The position numbers and the translations under genes were made by a program. A DNA stretch of 64,000 bases from Polyangia bacterium (lineage in GTDB: Bacteria; Myxococcota_A; Polyangia; Nannocystales; Nannocystaceae), in NCBI GenBank assembly GCA_030430565.1, contig JAUIKS010000029.1, positions 87,833 through 151,832 of the forward strand. Reading direction: 5' to 3'. Under the pieces are notes generated by a model. It saw only the letters and a list, made by a program, of their open reading frames with translations, did no database searches and was not told the DNA's origin. This document shows positions 38,012 through 48,050 of this stretch, in pieces; within the stretch, counting starts at the first letter, position 1, and each line of letters starts with the position of its first letter.

Positions 38012-40846
38012 ATGCGCGCCACGACCCATCAGCGACCCCTCGCCGAGCGCGCGCGCGAGGCCGTCGCGCTGCTGCTCGCGGGCCTCGAGCGCGCCGCAGC
38101 GCGCGACGTGAACCGCGGGCGCGCCGACTGGCTGTCTGCGGCGTACGAGGCGGGTGACGGGCAGCTCTACGCCGGACTCGTGACCGTCATCCTCCGCGTC
38201 GTCTTCGTCCGCTGCGCCGAGGAGCGCGCGCTGCTCCCGACCGGCCTCCTCGCGCTGCGCAGCGAGCTCACCGCGAGCCACCGGTCGCGTCGTGATCGCC
38301 ACGACGCCTACCCGCGGCTGCTCGCGCTGTTTCGCGCGCTCCACCGCGAGCGCGGCGGCGCGCTCTTCGACCCCGCGCCCTACCCCTTCCTCGAGGGCCG
38401 CGCCCCGGGCGAGGATGTCCAGCAGCCCGCGCGTCCCCCCGAGCTCGAAGACGAGGTGGTGCTCTCGCTGCTGCGTCTGCTCATCACCCCGCCGCGCGCT
38501 GAGGAGCTCGAGGTCGAGCTGCTCGGCTCGATCTACGAGTCGCTCATCGACGACCGCGTCGTCCGCGACGGCGCCGGCTACAGGATCATCCAGACAGGTG
38601 ATGCCCGTCGCCGCGCCGGCAGTCACTACACGCCACAATCGCTGAGCCGACGGATCGTCACCCGCGCCCTCGCGCCGCTGCTCGCGTGCCTCGGCGAGAC
38701 GCCGACGGCCGCGCAGCTGCTCGAGCTGAAGATCTGCGACCCGGCGATGGGCTCGGGCGCGTTCCTGCTCGAGGCCTGCCGCCAGCTCGCCGCGCGCGTG
38801 GTCACGGCCTGGCGAGGCGCGGGTGATGAGACGCGCGACGCGATCGCGTCGCGCCGCGGCGACCCCGACGTCTACGCGCGCCAGCTCGTCGCGCGACGCT
38901 GCCTCTACGGCGTCGACAAAGACGCGCGCGCGGTCGAGCTCGCCAAGCTCTCGCTGTGGCTCGAGACGCGCGCGCGCGCGCTCCCGTTTCGCTTCGTCGA
39001 CCACGCGCTGCGCTGCGGCGACTCCCTCGTCGGCCTCGAGCTCGACTCGCTCGCGCGCTTCTCGTGGCGCGAGGGCGCCGAGGAGCTCCCGGGGTTGCGA
39101 CGCGCGATCCAGGCCACGCTCGCGCGAGCGACCGAGCTCCGCGACGCGCTCCGTCGCCCCGAAGGACACGCGTCTGACCAGGCGCGCGCGCTGCTCGATC
39201 GGACCGAGCGCGTGACCGCGCGCCTGCGGCTGATCGCCGACCTGTGCGTCGGCGCGTTCTTTCACGGCCGCACGACCAGCGAGCGCGAGCGCGAGCGGAC
39301 GCGGAGGCGGCGGATGGTCATCACGTGGCTCGCCGGCGACGACACGCCCGCGCCTGAGCTGCGCCGCCTCGCCGCCGAGTGTCGCGCGCGCCGAGCCCCG
39401 TTTCACTGGTGGCTCGAGCTCCCCGAGCTCGCGGGCGCCGGGCCGCTCGCCCCACGCCAGCAGCTGCGCGCGATGATCGGCAACCCGCCGTTCATGGGTC
39501 AGTCACGGCTCTCCGGCGAGCTCGGCGACGGCTACCGCGACTGGCTGTTCCAGCTCCACCCCGGGAGCCTCGGCAAGTCCGACCTCTCCCCGCACTTCCT
39601 CCGACGCGCCGCGCGGCTGCTCGGTGACAGCGGCGCCCTGGGCTTCGTCACGACCAACACGATCGGCGAGGGGGACACCCGGCGCAGCGGCCTCAAGGCG
39701 CTGCTCGAGCGCGGCTGGGGCATCTACGCGGCGACCCGCGCGCTCCGCTGGCCCGGCGACGCCGTCGTCGTGGTCAGCGTCGTCCACCTCGCCAAGGGGA
39801 CGCCGCTGACGAAGATCACGACGAAGCTCCCGCCGACGCTCGACGGGCGACCTGTCCCCGCGATCAACTCGCGCCTGCGCCCCCGCCCCGAGCGCGCTGA
39901 GGCGGTCACGCTCGCCGCGAACGCGCGGCTCGCCTTCCTCGGCTGCTGGATCGGCGGACAGGGCTTCACGCTCCGGCCCGACGAGGCGCGCGCGCTGCCG
40001 AGCCCGCTCGTCAAGCCCTACATCGGCGGCGCGGAGATCAACAAGAGCCCCACCCAAGCGCACAAGCGCTACGTCATCGACTTCGCGCAGCGCGACCTCG
40101 AGGACGCCGCGCGGCACCCCGCGCTGCTCGAGCGCGTGCGCGCGCGCGTCAAGCCCGAGCGCGACAACCAGCGGCGCAAGGCCGTGCGCGAGCGCTGGTG
40201 GCAATTCGGCGACGTCCGCCCGGGGCTGCGCGACGCCCTCGCCGAGCTCGGCGTCTGCCTCGTGAACTCGCAGGTCACCAAGCACCTCGTGTTCGCCCGG
40301 CAGCCCACCGACCGCGTCTTCGCCCACACGCTCTACGTCTACCCGCTCCCCAGCTACACCGCCTTCGCCGTCCTCCAGTCCCGCGCGCACGAGCCCTGGG
40401 CGCGCCTGCACGCGTCGACGATGAAGACCGACCTCCGCTACACGGCCACGAATTGCTTCGATACCTTCGCGTTCCCGCGACCTGACCCGCGCGCCGTGAT
40501 CCCGACGGTCGAGGCCGCGGGCGAGCGCTTTTACGGCGCGCGCGCCCGCTTTATGGCCGCGCGCGCCCGCGGCCTGACCAAGACCTACAACGCGCTGAAA
40601 GATCCTACCTGCCGCGCGCCGGCGATCCTCGAGCTCCGCCGCCTCAGCGAGGCGATGGACCGCGCGGTGCTCGACGCCTACGGCTGGCGCGAGCTGGAGG
40701 TCCCCCCGCTCTGCCCCTCAACAGCGGCGGAGCGCGCGGCCGTCCGCGCCTTCGAGGACGAGATCATCGACCGCCTCTACCTCCTCAACGAGGCGCGCAC
40801 GCGCAGCAGTGAGCTGCCCCCACGAGCAGATTCTGTCTCGCGCTGA
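38012..40846 (+). CDS. Large Eco57I/type IIG-like DNA methyltransferase, no nuclease motif seen
   Basis: This 944-residue protein has an N-terminal helical part with the family signature GQLYAGLVTVILRVVFVRCA then EERALLP, a linker with AGSHYTPQSLSRRIVTRAL, SAM motif I KICDPAMGSGAFLLEACRQ (about residue 240), and the adenine-MTase motif IV MIGNPPFMGQ (about residue 488). It is followed by a long target-recognition-type region (FVTTNTIGEGDTRRSGLKAL, PYIGGAEINKSPTQAHKRYV, CLVNSQVTKHLVF). This matches Eco57I-family N6-adenine methylases and DrmMI/PglX-like proteins. No PD-(D/E)xK motif, helicase or BREX/DISARM gene is visible nearby, so it looks orphan. Confidence 0.85.
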   Translation: MRATTHQRPLAERAREAVALLLAGLERAAARDVNRGRADWLSAAYEAGDGQLYAGLVTVILRVVFVRCAEERALLPTGLLALRSELTASHRSRRDRHDAYPRLLALFRALHRERGGALFDPAPYPFLEGRAPGEDVQQPARPPELEDEVVLSLLRLLITPPRAEELEVELLGSIYESLIDDRVVRDGAGYRIIQTGDARRRAGSHYTPQSLSRRIVTRALAPLLACLGETPTAAQLLELKICDPAMGSGAFLLEACRQLAARVVTAWRGAGDETRDAIASRRGDPDVYARQLVARRCLYGVDKDARAVELAKLSLWLETRARALPFRFVDHALRCGDSLVGLELDSLARFSWREGAEELPGLRRAIQATLARATELRDALRRPEGHASDQARALLDRTERVTARLRLIADLCVGAFFHGRTTSERERERTRRRRMVITWLAGDDTPAPELRRLAAECRARRAPFHWWLELPELAGAGPLAPRQQLRAMIGNPPFMGQSRLSGELGDGYRDWLFQLHPGSLGKSDLSPHFLRRAARLLGDSGALGFVTTNTIGEGDTRRSGLKALLERGWGIYAATRALRWPGDAVVVVSVVHLAKGTPLTKITTKLPPTLDGRPVPAINSRLRPRPERAEAVTLAANARLAFLGCWIGGQGFTLRPDEARALPSPLVKPYIGGAEINKSPTQAHKRYVIDFAQRDLEDAARHPALLERVRARVKPERDNQRRKAVRERWWQFGDVRPGLRDALAELGVCLVNSQVTKHLVFARQPTDRVFAHTLYVYPLPSYTAFAVLQSRAHEPWARLHASTMKTDLRYTATNCFDTFAFPRPDPRAVIPTVEAAGERFYGARARFMAARARGLTKTYNALKDPTCRAPAILELRRLSEAMDRAVLDAYGWRELEVPPLCPSTAAERAAVRAFEDEIIDRLYLLNEARTRSSELPPRADSVSR

Positions 40847-40890
40847 GACAGACACCGCCGGCGTGATAGCGTGTCGGCGCAGGAGGCCCC

Positions 40891-41358
40891 GTGGATCCAG
40901 AGCTCGAGACCCGACGTTCCGCGCGCCTCGTGATCATCGACGGGCGCGACCGGCTGCTGCTGTTTCGCTACGAGGACGAGCACCGGGCGCCGTTTTGGTC
41001 GACCGTCGGCGGTGAGCTGCGCGCGGGCGAGGACTACGTGGCCGCGGCGCGACGCGAGTTCGCCGAGGAGACAGGCTTCGACGCGCCGATCGGCGAGCTG
41101 CTGCATCGACGCGAGGCGGTGTTCGCGGTCGCCCGCTCCACGCCCGCGCGCTGGATCGAGCGCTACTATCTCGTCGAGTGCCGACGACCCGGCGCCCTCT
41201 CCGACGCGGCATGGACCGACGAGGAGCGCGCGACGATCCAGGCCTGGCGCTGGTGGACCCTCGAGGAGATGCGCGCGGCGCCCAGCGCCTTCTTGCCGTC
41301 GTGCCTGCCCGCGCTGCTCGAGTCGGCGCTTCGCCGCAGAGCCGCGCGCGCGGGCTGA
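40891..41358 (+). CDS. NUDIX hydrolase
   Basis: This 155-residue protein starts at GTG 40891 with a ribosome-binding site GGAGG upstream. The Nudix box GGELRAGEDYVAAARREFAE followed by ETGF fits Gx5Ex7REUxEExGU exactly, so the catalytic Glu residues for Mg2+ and phosphate are present. The flanks (ARLVIIDGRDRLLLFRYEDE, PFWSTVGGEL, WIERYYLVECRRPG, IQAWRWWTLEEM) are typical. It hydrolyses nucleoside diphosphates linked to another moiety, and the specificity cannot be fixed. Confidence 0.93.
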   Translation: MDPELETRRSARLVIIDGRDRLLLFRYEDEHRAPFWSTVGGELRAGEDYVAAARREFAEETGFDAPIGELLHRREAVFAVARSTPARWIERYYLVECRRPGALSDAAWTDEERATIQAWRWWTLEEMRAAPSAFLPSCLPALLESALRRRAARAG

Positions 41359-41424
41359 CGCGGAGCGCGAGAACGACGGAGGGTCGCGGTCACTTCGCGG
41401 TCACGCCGATTCCGCGCCTCAGAT

Positions 41425-41922
<498 letters not shown>

Positions 41923-41996
41923 CTCCAGGGATTATGGTCGCAACCCCTACCCTTGGGTACAAGAGGGCGTAGATCGTCGGGCTCGCGAGTGCTTGA

Positions 41997-44552
41997 ATGG
42001 CACCGGTGCGGAAGCTCGTTCTTACGCGGGGGCCCCAGGGCGCGGGCAAGTCGACGGCGCTGGTCGAGTGCGGCCTCGAGCCTTACACGCTCTCGGGCGA
42101 CCTGCTGCGGCGCGTGTACGCGTCGCCGATCATGAACCGCCGCGGCCGGATCGGGCTCTCGCAGGAGCATGACCGAAGGGTCTGGTCGCAGCTGATGGCG
42201 CTGCTGGACGAGCGGATGGCCCGCGGCGAGCTGCTGGCGGTCGACGCGACGCACCCCAACGGCTCGGCGCTCGCGCCGTACCGCAAGCTCGCGGCCAAGC
42301 ACCGCTACGCGCTGGCCTGCGTCGACTTCTCGGGCATCCCGCTGGAGCTGACGCTCGCGCGCAACCGCGCGCGCCCGGAGCACAAGGTCGTGCCGGAGGC
42401 GAGCGTTCGCAGGACCCATGACGCCTGCCTTCGCGGACAGATCCCCGAGGGCGTCCACGTGATCCCGTGGCGCGAGGACGGCGGGCACGTCGCCGCGCTC
42501 GACGCCTGGCTGGAGGAGCCGGTGCTCGATCTGAGCGGCTACCGCCGCGTCGTGCACATCGGCGACCTCCAGGGCTGCCTGACGCCGCTGTCCGGGCCCG
42601 GCGGCCTGCTCGCCGAGGGCCTGCAGGAGGACGAGTTCTACCTGTTCATCGGCGACCTCTGCGATCGCGGGCCCGAGAGCGGGGAGGTGCTGCGCTGGTT
42701 CCTCGACGGCGTGATGGAGCGGCCCAACGTCCGCGTGCACTGGGGCAATCACGAGGACTTCTTGCACCGCTGGTCGCGGGGCCAGGAGGTCAAGAGCGTC
42801 GAGTTTATGGCGCGTACGCTGCCGCTGCTGGAGGCCGCCGGGGTCACGGCCGAGGAGGTCGACGCGCTCTGCGATCGGCTGGTCGACTGCACGCGCTACA
42901 CCTTCGGCGAGCGGCGCGTGCTGGTGACCCACGCGGGGCTGCCGGGGGTGCCGGAGCGCCCCGAGCGGATCTCGACCCGGCAGTACGCCCACGGGACCGG
43001 CTACTACGCCGACCCGATCGACGCGGTGTTCAGCGAGCGGGCGCCGGCGGGCTGGGTCCAGGTCCACGGGCACCGCAACCCGGAGTGCCTGCCCGTTCAG
43101 GCAGGTCCGCGCAGCTACAACCTCGAGGGCCAGGTCGAGTTCGGGGGGACGCTGCGCGCGGTCACGCTCGACGCGCGCGGCTTCACGACGCGCGAGGTGA
43201 GGAGCCGGCGCTATCGCGACATGGCGACGCGCCTGCGGCTCGAGGACCCGATCGTCCAGCGTCAGCTGCTGCCGCGCTGGGTCACGACCACCCCCCCGTC
43301 CTCGCGCCTCGAGCCGGCGGAGATCGAGGCCTTGCGCGCGCACCCGCTCATCCAGGAGAAGCCCTCGACGACGCGGCCGCACATCTCGTCGTTCAATTTC
43401 ACGCGCGACGCGTTCTTTCGCCGCGAGTGGGACGCGCTCAACGTGACCGCGCGCGGGCTGTTCGTGCACACGCCGGACGGCGAGATCGCGGCGCGCAGCT
43501 ACGACAAGTTCTTCAACCTCGGCGAGCGCCCCGAGACGCAGCCGGCCGCGCTCGCCGAGCGCCTCGTGTTCCCGGTCACCGCCTACGTCAAGGACAACGG
43601 CTACCTCGGGATCTTGGGCTACGACCCCGCGCGCGAGGACCTGCTGTTTTGCTCGAAGAGCAGCCCCGACAGCGACTTCGCGGCGTGGTTTCGGGAGCTG
43701 ACCGTGGCCGCGCTGCCGCCGGGCGGCGAGGAGCGCCTGCGGCGATACCTTCGCGACACGCGCGCGTCGATGGTCTTCGAGGTCGTCGACCCGGTCCGCG
43801 ACCCGCACATCATCGAGTACGCGGAGGCGGGCGTGACGCTGCTCGACGTGATCCAGCGCGCCCGCGACTTCGCCCGCGTCGACTACAAGCGCCTGCAGAA
43901 GATCGGCGCGCACTTCGGGCTCACGGTCAAGCAGCGCGCCATGGGCTTCGACGACTGGCGCGGGCTCTCGCGCTGGCTCGAGCTGGCGACGGCGCCCGAC
44001 TACCTGTGGCGTGGGCGCCCGCTGGAGGGCTTCGTGCTCGAGGACAGCGCGGGCTTCTTGACCAAGATCAAGCTCGACTTCTACAACTTCTGGAAGCGCA
44101 TGCGGTCGCTGAAGGACCGCGTCGTCAAGACGCGCGCGCAGGGCAAGCCGCTGGGGCGCGACGTCTCTGAGCCGCGCGTGGCCGCGTTCTACGAGTGGTG
44201 CACGCGGCAGCCCGACGAGCTGCTGACGCGCGACCTGATCAGCGTGCGCGCGGCCTACCTGGCGGGGCACGGCGCGGACGCGCCGATCTACGCGCCGCCG
44301 AGCGCCGCGCCCGAGCCCGAGGACAAGGACATGGTCGGCTTCCGCCGAATGCTTAAGTCGCTCTCGAGCAAGGGGCCCGAGTACGCGATCAAGCAGAAGA
44401 CCGCCGATCGGGTGGTCACGCTCGCGCTCGCCGACAACCGCAAGCTCGAGCTGCTGCGGGCCTCGCCGCTGCGGCCGCGGGTCGTGCTGGCGGCGAGCGA
44501 GGGCGAGGACCGCGACGACATCGCCGAGCAGCTCGGCGTCGACATCGCGTGA
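41997..44552 (+). CDS. Trifunctional RNA-repair protein: polynucleotide kinase, phosphatase and Rnl1-type RNA ligase
   Basis: The 851-residue chain has three modules. Residues 1-175 are a P-loop 5'-OH kinase (RGPQGAGKSTALVE at 11-24, LSGDLLRR, lid-like ARNRAR). Residues 180-400 are a calcineurin-type phosphatase (HIGDLQG 187-193, FIGDLCDRG 217-225, WGNHE 249-253, THAGLPG, VHGHRN). Residues 460-800 are a ligase of T4 Rnl1/Trl1 type: SFNFTRDAFF, ARGLFV, SYDKFFNLGE, nucleotidyl Lys532 in VKDNGYLG (motif I), FEVVDP (III), EGFVLEDS (IV) and TKIKLDFY (V). All key catalytic residues are visible. The order resembles bacterial Pnkp, but the ligase type differs. It likely repairs broken tRNA/RNA ends. 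Confidence 0.9.
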   Translation: MAPVRKLVLTRGPQGAGKSTALVECGLEPYTLSGDLLRRVYASPIMNRRGRIGLSQEHDRRVWSQLMALLDERMARGELLAVDATHPNGSALAPYRKLAAKHRYALACVDFSGIPLELTLARNRARPEHKVVPEASVRRTHDACLRGQIPEGVHVIPWREDGGHVAALDAWLEEPVLDLSGYRRVVHIGDLQGCLTPLSGPGGLLAEGLQEDEFYLFIGDLCDRGPESGEVLRWFLDGVMERPNVRVHWGNHEDFLHRWSRGQEVKSVEFMARTLPLLEAAGVTAEEVDALCDRLVDCTRYTFGERRVLVTHAGLPGVPERPERISTRQYAHGTGYYADPIDAVFSERAPAGWVQVHGHRNPECLPVQAGPRSYNLEGQVEFGGTLRAVTLDARGFTTREVRSRRYRDMATRLRLEDPIVQRQLLPRWVTTTPPSSRLEPAEIEALRAHPLIQEKPSTTRPHISSFNFTRDAFFRREWDALNVTARGLFVHTPDGEIAARSYDKFFNLGERPETQPAALAERLVFPVTAYVKDNGYLGILGYDPAREDLLFCSKSSPDSDFAAWFRELTVAALPPGGEERLRRYLRDTRASMVFEVVDPVRDPHIIEYAEAGVTLLDVIQRARDFARVDYKRLQKIGAHFGLTVKQRAMGFDDWRGLSRWLELATAPDYLWRGRPLEGFVLEDSAGFLTKIKLDFYNFWKRMRSLKDRVVKTRAQGKPLGRDVSEPRVAAFYEWCTRQPDELLTRDLISVRAAYLAGHGADAPIYAPPSAAPEPEDKDMVGFRRMLKSLSSKGPEYAIKQKTADRVVTLALADNRKLELLRASPLRPRVVLAASEGEDRDDIAEQLGVDIA

Positions 44553-44568
44553 GTCGCCCGCGCCCGGC

Positions 44569-45360
44569 TCAGCGGTTGCTCGACGGCGGCGGGTTCGGGC
44601 TCCAGGCGCCGCCGTAGGCGCTCTGGGGGAGCCCGAACAGACGTCCGCGCGGCGCGGCCTCGTGGCAGCCCATGCAGCTCTCGACGCGCCCGGCGGCCGT
44701 GACCGTCTCGCGGTCCGCCGCGATCGTCCCGTAGACCCAGCCGCGATCGGTCCCGGGCGTCTCGTCGGGCAGCTTGAACATGACGTAGAGGCCGGCGCGA
44801 TCACCTGGCCCATAGAGCTTATCGCCGCGGCGCGCGGGCCGGAGCTGATGCGCCCCGAACGGCGCGCCTTGCCCGCTCGCCTCGATCAGCTGCGGCCTCC
44901 AGGCCTCCTTGACCACGACCTGCTCGCAGTCGTCGAGCGCGGGCGCGGGCTTCACCGCGATCAAGCCGGCCGGCGCCCCGTAGGCCGCGGGGTCCTTGGC
45001 GTAGAGGGTGTAGAGCTTGCGCCCGTGCGGGCTGTCCTCCTCGGCCTCGCTGAGCCGGGCCTGGGCCGGCGTCGGCATGCGGCACAGCCCCGGCGCCCAG
45101 CGAAACTCGTCGTCGACCCGGCCCCAGCTCTCGTAGACCCCCGCGACGGCGCGCAGCCGATCGTGCCAGCGCGGGTCGTTCTCCTCCCCCGCGGTGGACG
45201 GCGGCTCCGCGCGCGCCGGCTGCTCACGCGGGCGCGCGGGCTCGCGCGGCTCGGCCGGCGCCTCCTCGTCCGCGATCGTGCGCCCGCCGGCGCAGGCGAA
45301 GACCATGAGCGGGGACGTGAGCGTGAGCGCGAGCGCGAGCGGGGCGTGACGACGGAGCAT
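44569..45360 (-). CDS. Cytochrome P460-like lipoprotein with one heme motif
   Basis: This 263-residue protein has a lipobox ending MVFAC (Cys about 23), followed by a Pro/Glu/Arg linker. The domain from about 65 shows SPHGRKLYTLYAKDPAAYGA, EQVVVKEAWRPQLIEASG, DRAGLYVMFKLPDETPGTDR, GWVYGTIAADRETVTAAGRV and the heme site SCMGCHEAAP (CxxCH at 229-233), ending near LFGLPQSAYG. This is the pattern of the cytochrome P460/c'-beta-like family, which handle NO or hydroxylamine in some species. Here the redox role is unknown. Confidence 0.82.
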   Translation of the reverse strand: MLRRHAPLALALTLTSPLMVFACAGGRTIADEEAPAEPREPARPREQPARAEPPSTAGEENDPRWHDRLRAVAGVYESWGRVDDEFRWAPGLCRMPTPAQARLSEAEEDSPHGRKLYTLYAKDPAAYGAPAGLIAVKPAPALDDCEQVVVKEAWRPQLIEASGQGAPFGAHQLRPARRGDKLYGPGDRAGLYVMFKLPDETPGTDRGWVYGTIAADRETVTAAGRVESCMGCHEAAPRGRLFGLPQSAYGGAWSPNPPPSSNR

Positions 45361-45435
45361 GCAGCGACGCTACCGCGCCCGCGCGTCAACGGCTGTCATA
45401 GACGTGTAAAAAGACGGCTGTCCCTTCGCGCACGT

Positions 45436-47199
45436 CTAGCCCGGCGGCTCGGGCATGCACAGGCCGCCGCCCTCGATCTGCGCGTTGGTCCGGTAGGTGT
45501 TGAGGCCCTGCCAGCTGGGCGGCTCGAACTGCGGGATCGTGCCGTCCTCGCGCACGTTGCTGACGTGATAGGTGTGCTGGTTCCAGATCCGCCGCGCCTG
45601 CACCCAGCGATCCTCGATGTCGCGCACCGCCTGGATCGTGAACTCGAGCGGGCCGCCGACCAGCAGCGTGTTGGAGACGACCAGGATCTCGGCGGAGCCG
45701 TCGTTGTCGATGTCCGCGACGACCGGGTACTCGAGCACGGTGCCGCTGCGCCGGGCGGTGCTCATGAGCGTGTTGCCGAGGTCGTCGTAGACGTAGGAGG
45801 TGAACTCGTCCGCGTAGACGGTCTGCGCGATCCCGGCGCCGAGGAAGTCGAAGGCGGTCCCGCCCGCCTGGCCGCTGTTGTCGACGACGTCGACGACCCA
45901 GAGCGGCGCGACATCGAGGGGCTCGTAGACGCCGTAGCTGCCCGGGGAGCTCGCGCCCATCTCCGGCTCGCCGTCGCCGTCGAGGTCGTGGATGTTGAGC
46001 GGGCGGTTCCAGTCAAAGGTGTCGTCGGTGGGCTGCGCGTTGGCGTAGATGGTCTGGCCGTCGTGGGTGAGCAGATGGATGCCGTTGGTCGACGTGACCA
46101 GCACCTCGGGGTCACCATCGAGATCGATGTCGGCGACCTGCGGGTGCGCCCAGGTGTTCGACGCCTTGACCGCCGCGTTCTCCCAGTAGAGCGTGCCGTC
46201 GGCGCGGTACGCGGCGGCGCCGGTCAAGATCTCCTGCTCGCCGTCGCCGTCGAGGTCGGCGACCGCGGAGGCGCTGTAGATGTTGTCGCCTGGCTGCGAC
46301 CACAGGTGCGCGCCCTCGTGGTCGTAGAGGTTGGCGCCGGCGATGATCTCGACGTCCCCGTCGGCGTCGACGTCGGCGAGCGCGATCGCGCTGCTCTGGG
46401 CGGAGCTCCACTGCACGGCGGCCATCCACTTGTGCGTCAGGTCGTGCTCGAGCGCGTGCAGGATCCGGTTGCTGTCGACGACCACGATCTCGGGCAGCCC
46501 GTCGCCGTCGATGTCGCCCAGCGCGGGCGTGTGCGCGAACTGGACCAGCTGCTCCGCGTAGCCGTGCGGCTCGCCGGTCTCGCCGTCGAGCATGTACAGC
46601 CGGCTCGGCGGCGTGTCCCCTCCGCCAGGTCCGGCGATGACGAGGACATCGGGCACGTCGCAGAGGTCGATCTCGCCGTCCTCGTTGTCGTCGGTGAGGT
46701 TGGCGACGAGCGGCGTGCTGATGCTCTCGTCGAAGCCCGGCGGGCCGAAGAAGCTCCACTGCACCTCGGGCTCGAAGCTGTCCGGCGGCGCGCTCTGCTC
46801 GCAGTCGCCGATCGCGTCCATGTCGTCCACGACCTTGCACGAGGGCGGCGGCGGCGGCGGGTCGTCGGTCTCGCCCGAGTCCGAGTCGTTGCCGACGTCG
46901 AATTTGGGCTCGACCGACTCGGTGCTCGACCCGCTCATGCCCGTGGTGCCCGTCGTCATCACGCCGGTCATGGAGGCGCCGCCGGTACCCGTGGCGCCGG
47001 TTCCCCCCGCGGAGCTAGACGCGGTCGAATTCGCCGGGTCGGAGCTCGAGCCCGCGGTGGCGGTGGCGGCGTCGCTGTTGCTGTCACTCTCGCCCGAGAG
47101 GCTGTCACCACAGCCGGCGACACCGAGCAGGCCCGCCGCCGCCAACGCCGTGATCGAGCCCTGAACAGCGAAGACACCGAGATCAAGAAATCGCGACAT
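45436..47199 (-). CDS. FG-GAP/VCBS-repeat lipoprotein
   Basis: This 587-residue protein has a signal ending LLGVAGC (Cys about 30), a Ser/Thr/Gly/Ala linker with TGTGG motifs, and a Cys-bearing region, followed by seven or more integrin-like FG-GAP repeats: HTPALGDIDGDGLPEIVVVD, IALADVDADGDVEIIAGAN, AVADLDGDGEQEILTGAA, PQVADIDLDGDPEVLVTST, NIHDLDGDGEPEMGA, YPVVADIDNDGSAEILVVSN. The D-x-D-x-D-G loops bind Ca2+ and build a beta-propeller. It closes with ARRIWNQHTYHVSNVREDGT. It is probably a surface adhesion or binding protein. Confidence 0.9.
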   Translation of the reverse strand: MSRFLDLGVFAVQGSITALAAAGLLGVAGCGDSLSGESDSNSDAATATAGSSSDPANSTASSSAGGTGATGTGGASMTGVMTTGTTGMSGSSTESVEPKFDVGNDSDSGETDDPPPPPPSCKVVDDMDAIGDCEQSAPPDSFEPEVQWSFFGPPGFDESISTPLVANLTDDNEDGEIDLCDVPDVLVIAGPGGGDTPPSRLYMLDGETGEPHGYAEQLVQFAHTPALGDIDGDGLPEIVVVDSNRILHALEHDLTHKWMAAVQWSSAQSSAIALADVDADGDVEIIAGANLYDHEGAHLWSQPGDNIYSASAVADLDGDGEQEILTGAAAYRADGTLYWENAAVKASNTWAHPQVADIDLDGDPEVLVTSTNGIHLLTHDGQTIYANAQPTDDTFDWNRPLNIHDLDGDGEPEMGASSPGSYGVYEPLDVAPLWVVDVVDNSGQAGGTAFDFLGAGIAQTVYADEFTSYVYDDLGNTLMSTARRSGTVLEYPVVADIDNDGSAEILVVSNTLLVGGPLEFTIQAVRDIEDRWVQARRIWNQHTYHVSNVREDGTIPQFEPPSWQGLNTYRTNAQIEGGGLCMPEPPG

Positions 47200-47502
47200 G
47201 GCGGCATCCTACCGCCAAGCGCGACGGGCAACGCCAGCGAGCTTGGTAGCCAACCCCACGAAGAAAACTTCATATACAACGATCATTTGCAGGCCGAGCT
47301 CGCCGTGGTGTCGCTATGCGAGCGCGCAGTGACGGCGCGCAGCGGCGAGGCGGCGCGCGAGCTCTCGACACGCGCGACCGGCCGCAGGACCGGCGAAGAA
47401 ACTCAATGGTTCGCGCGCATCCGCGCCCGTCGGTCGGTTTTTACCGGCACAGATCGCCCGCGGGTCTGGCACGTTGAGTGTTGTGAGGAGTCTTCAATAA
47501 CG
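47200..47502. other. Divergent intergenic region without recognised genes
   Basis: This 303-base gap lies between two diverging lipoprotein genes. A patch at about 47265-47295 (ACTTCATATACAACGATCAT) and one at about 47490 (TCTTCAATAACG) are AT-richer than the surroundings and probably carry the two promoters. No convincing ORF or hairpin is seen. Confidence 0.4.
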
Positions 47503-47943
<441 letters not shown>

Positions 47944-47962
47944 GCCCGCGAGCGACGCCCGC

Positions 47963-47980
47963 CCCTACATGATTGTAGGG
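47963..47980. repeat. Inverted repeat CCCTACA-TGAT-TGTAGGG
   Basis: A perfect 7-base stem with a TGAT loop lies 20 bases after the lipoprotein stop. It may be the first half of a tandem terminator or a protein-binding dyad. Confidence 0.4.
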
Positions 47981-47997
47981 CCATCTTCGAAACAATC

Positions 47998-48034
47998 AGC
48001 GCCGCGCCCGAGAGCTCGGGACGCGGCGCTTCTT
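47998..48034. terminator. Bidirectional terminator hairpin
   Basis: AGCGCCGCG and CGCGGCGCT form the outer stem, with an inner CCCGAG-AG-CTCGGG, followed on the plus strand by TCTTC. The inner stem continues the outer stem apart from one unpaired A. It sits between converging lipoprotein genes, so it probably serves both. Confidence 0.7.
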
Positions 48035-48050
48035 CATGACGCGCGCGCGC

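Noticed and set aside
38012..40846. A complete restriction-modification, BREX or DISARM system
   Set aside because: No endonuclease, helicase (DrmA/BrxC), PglZ or DrmB gene lies near. Only the methyltransferase is present.
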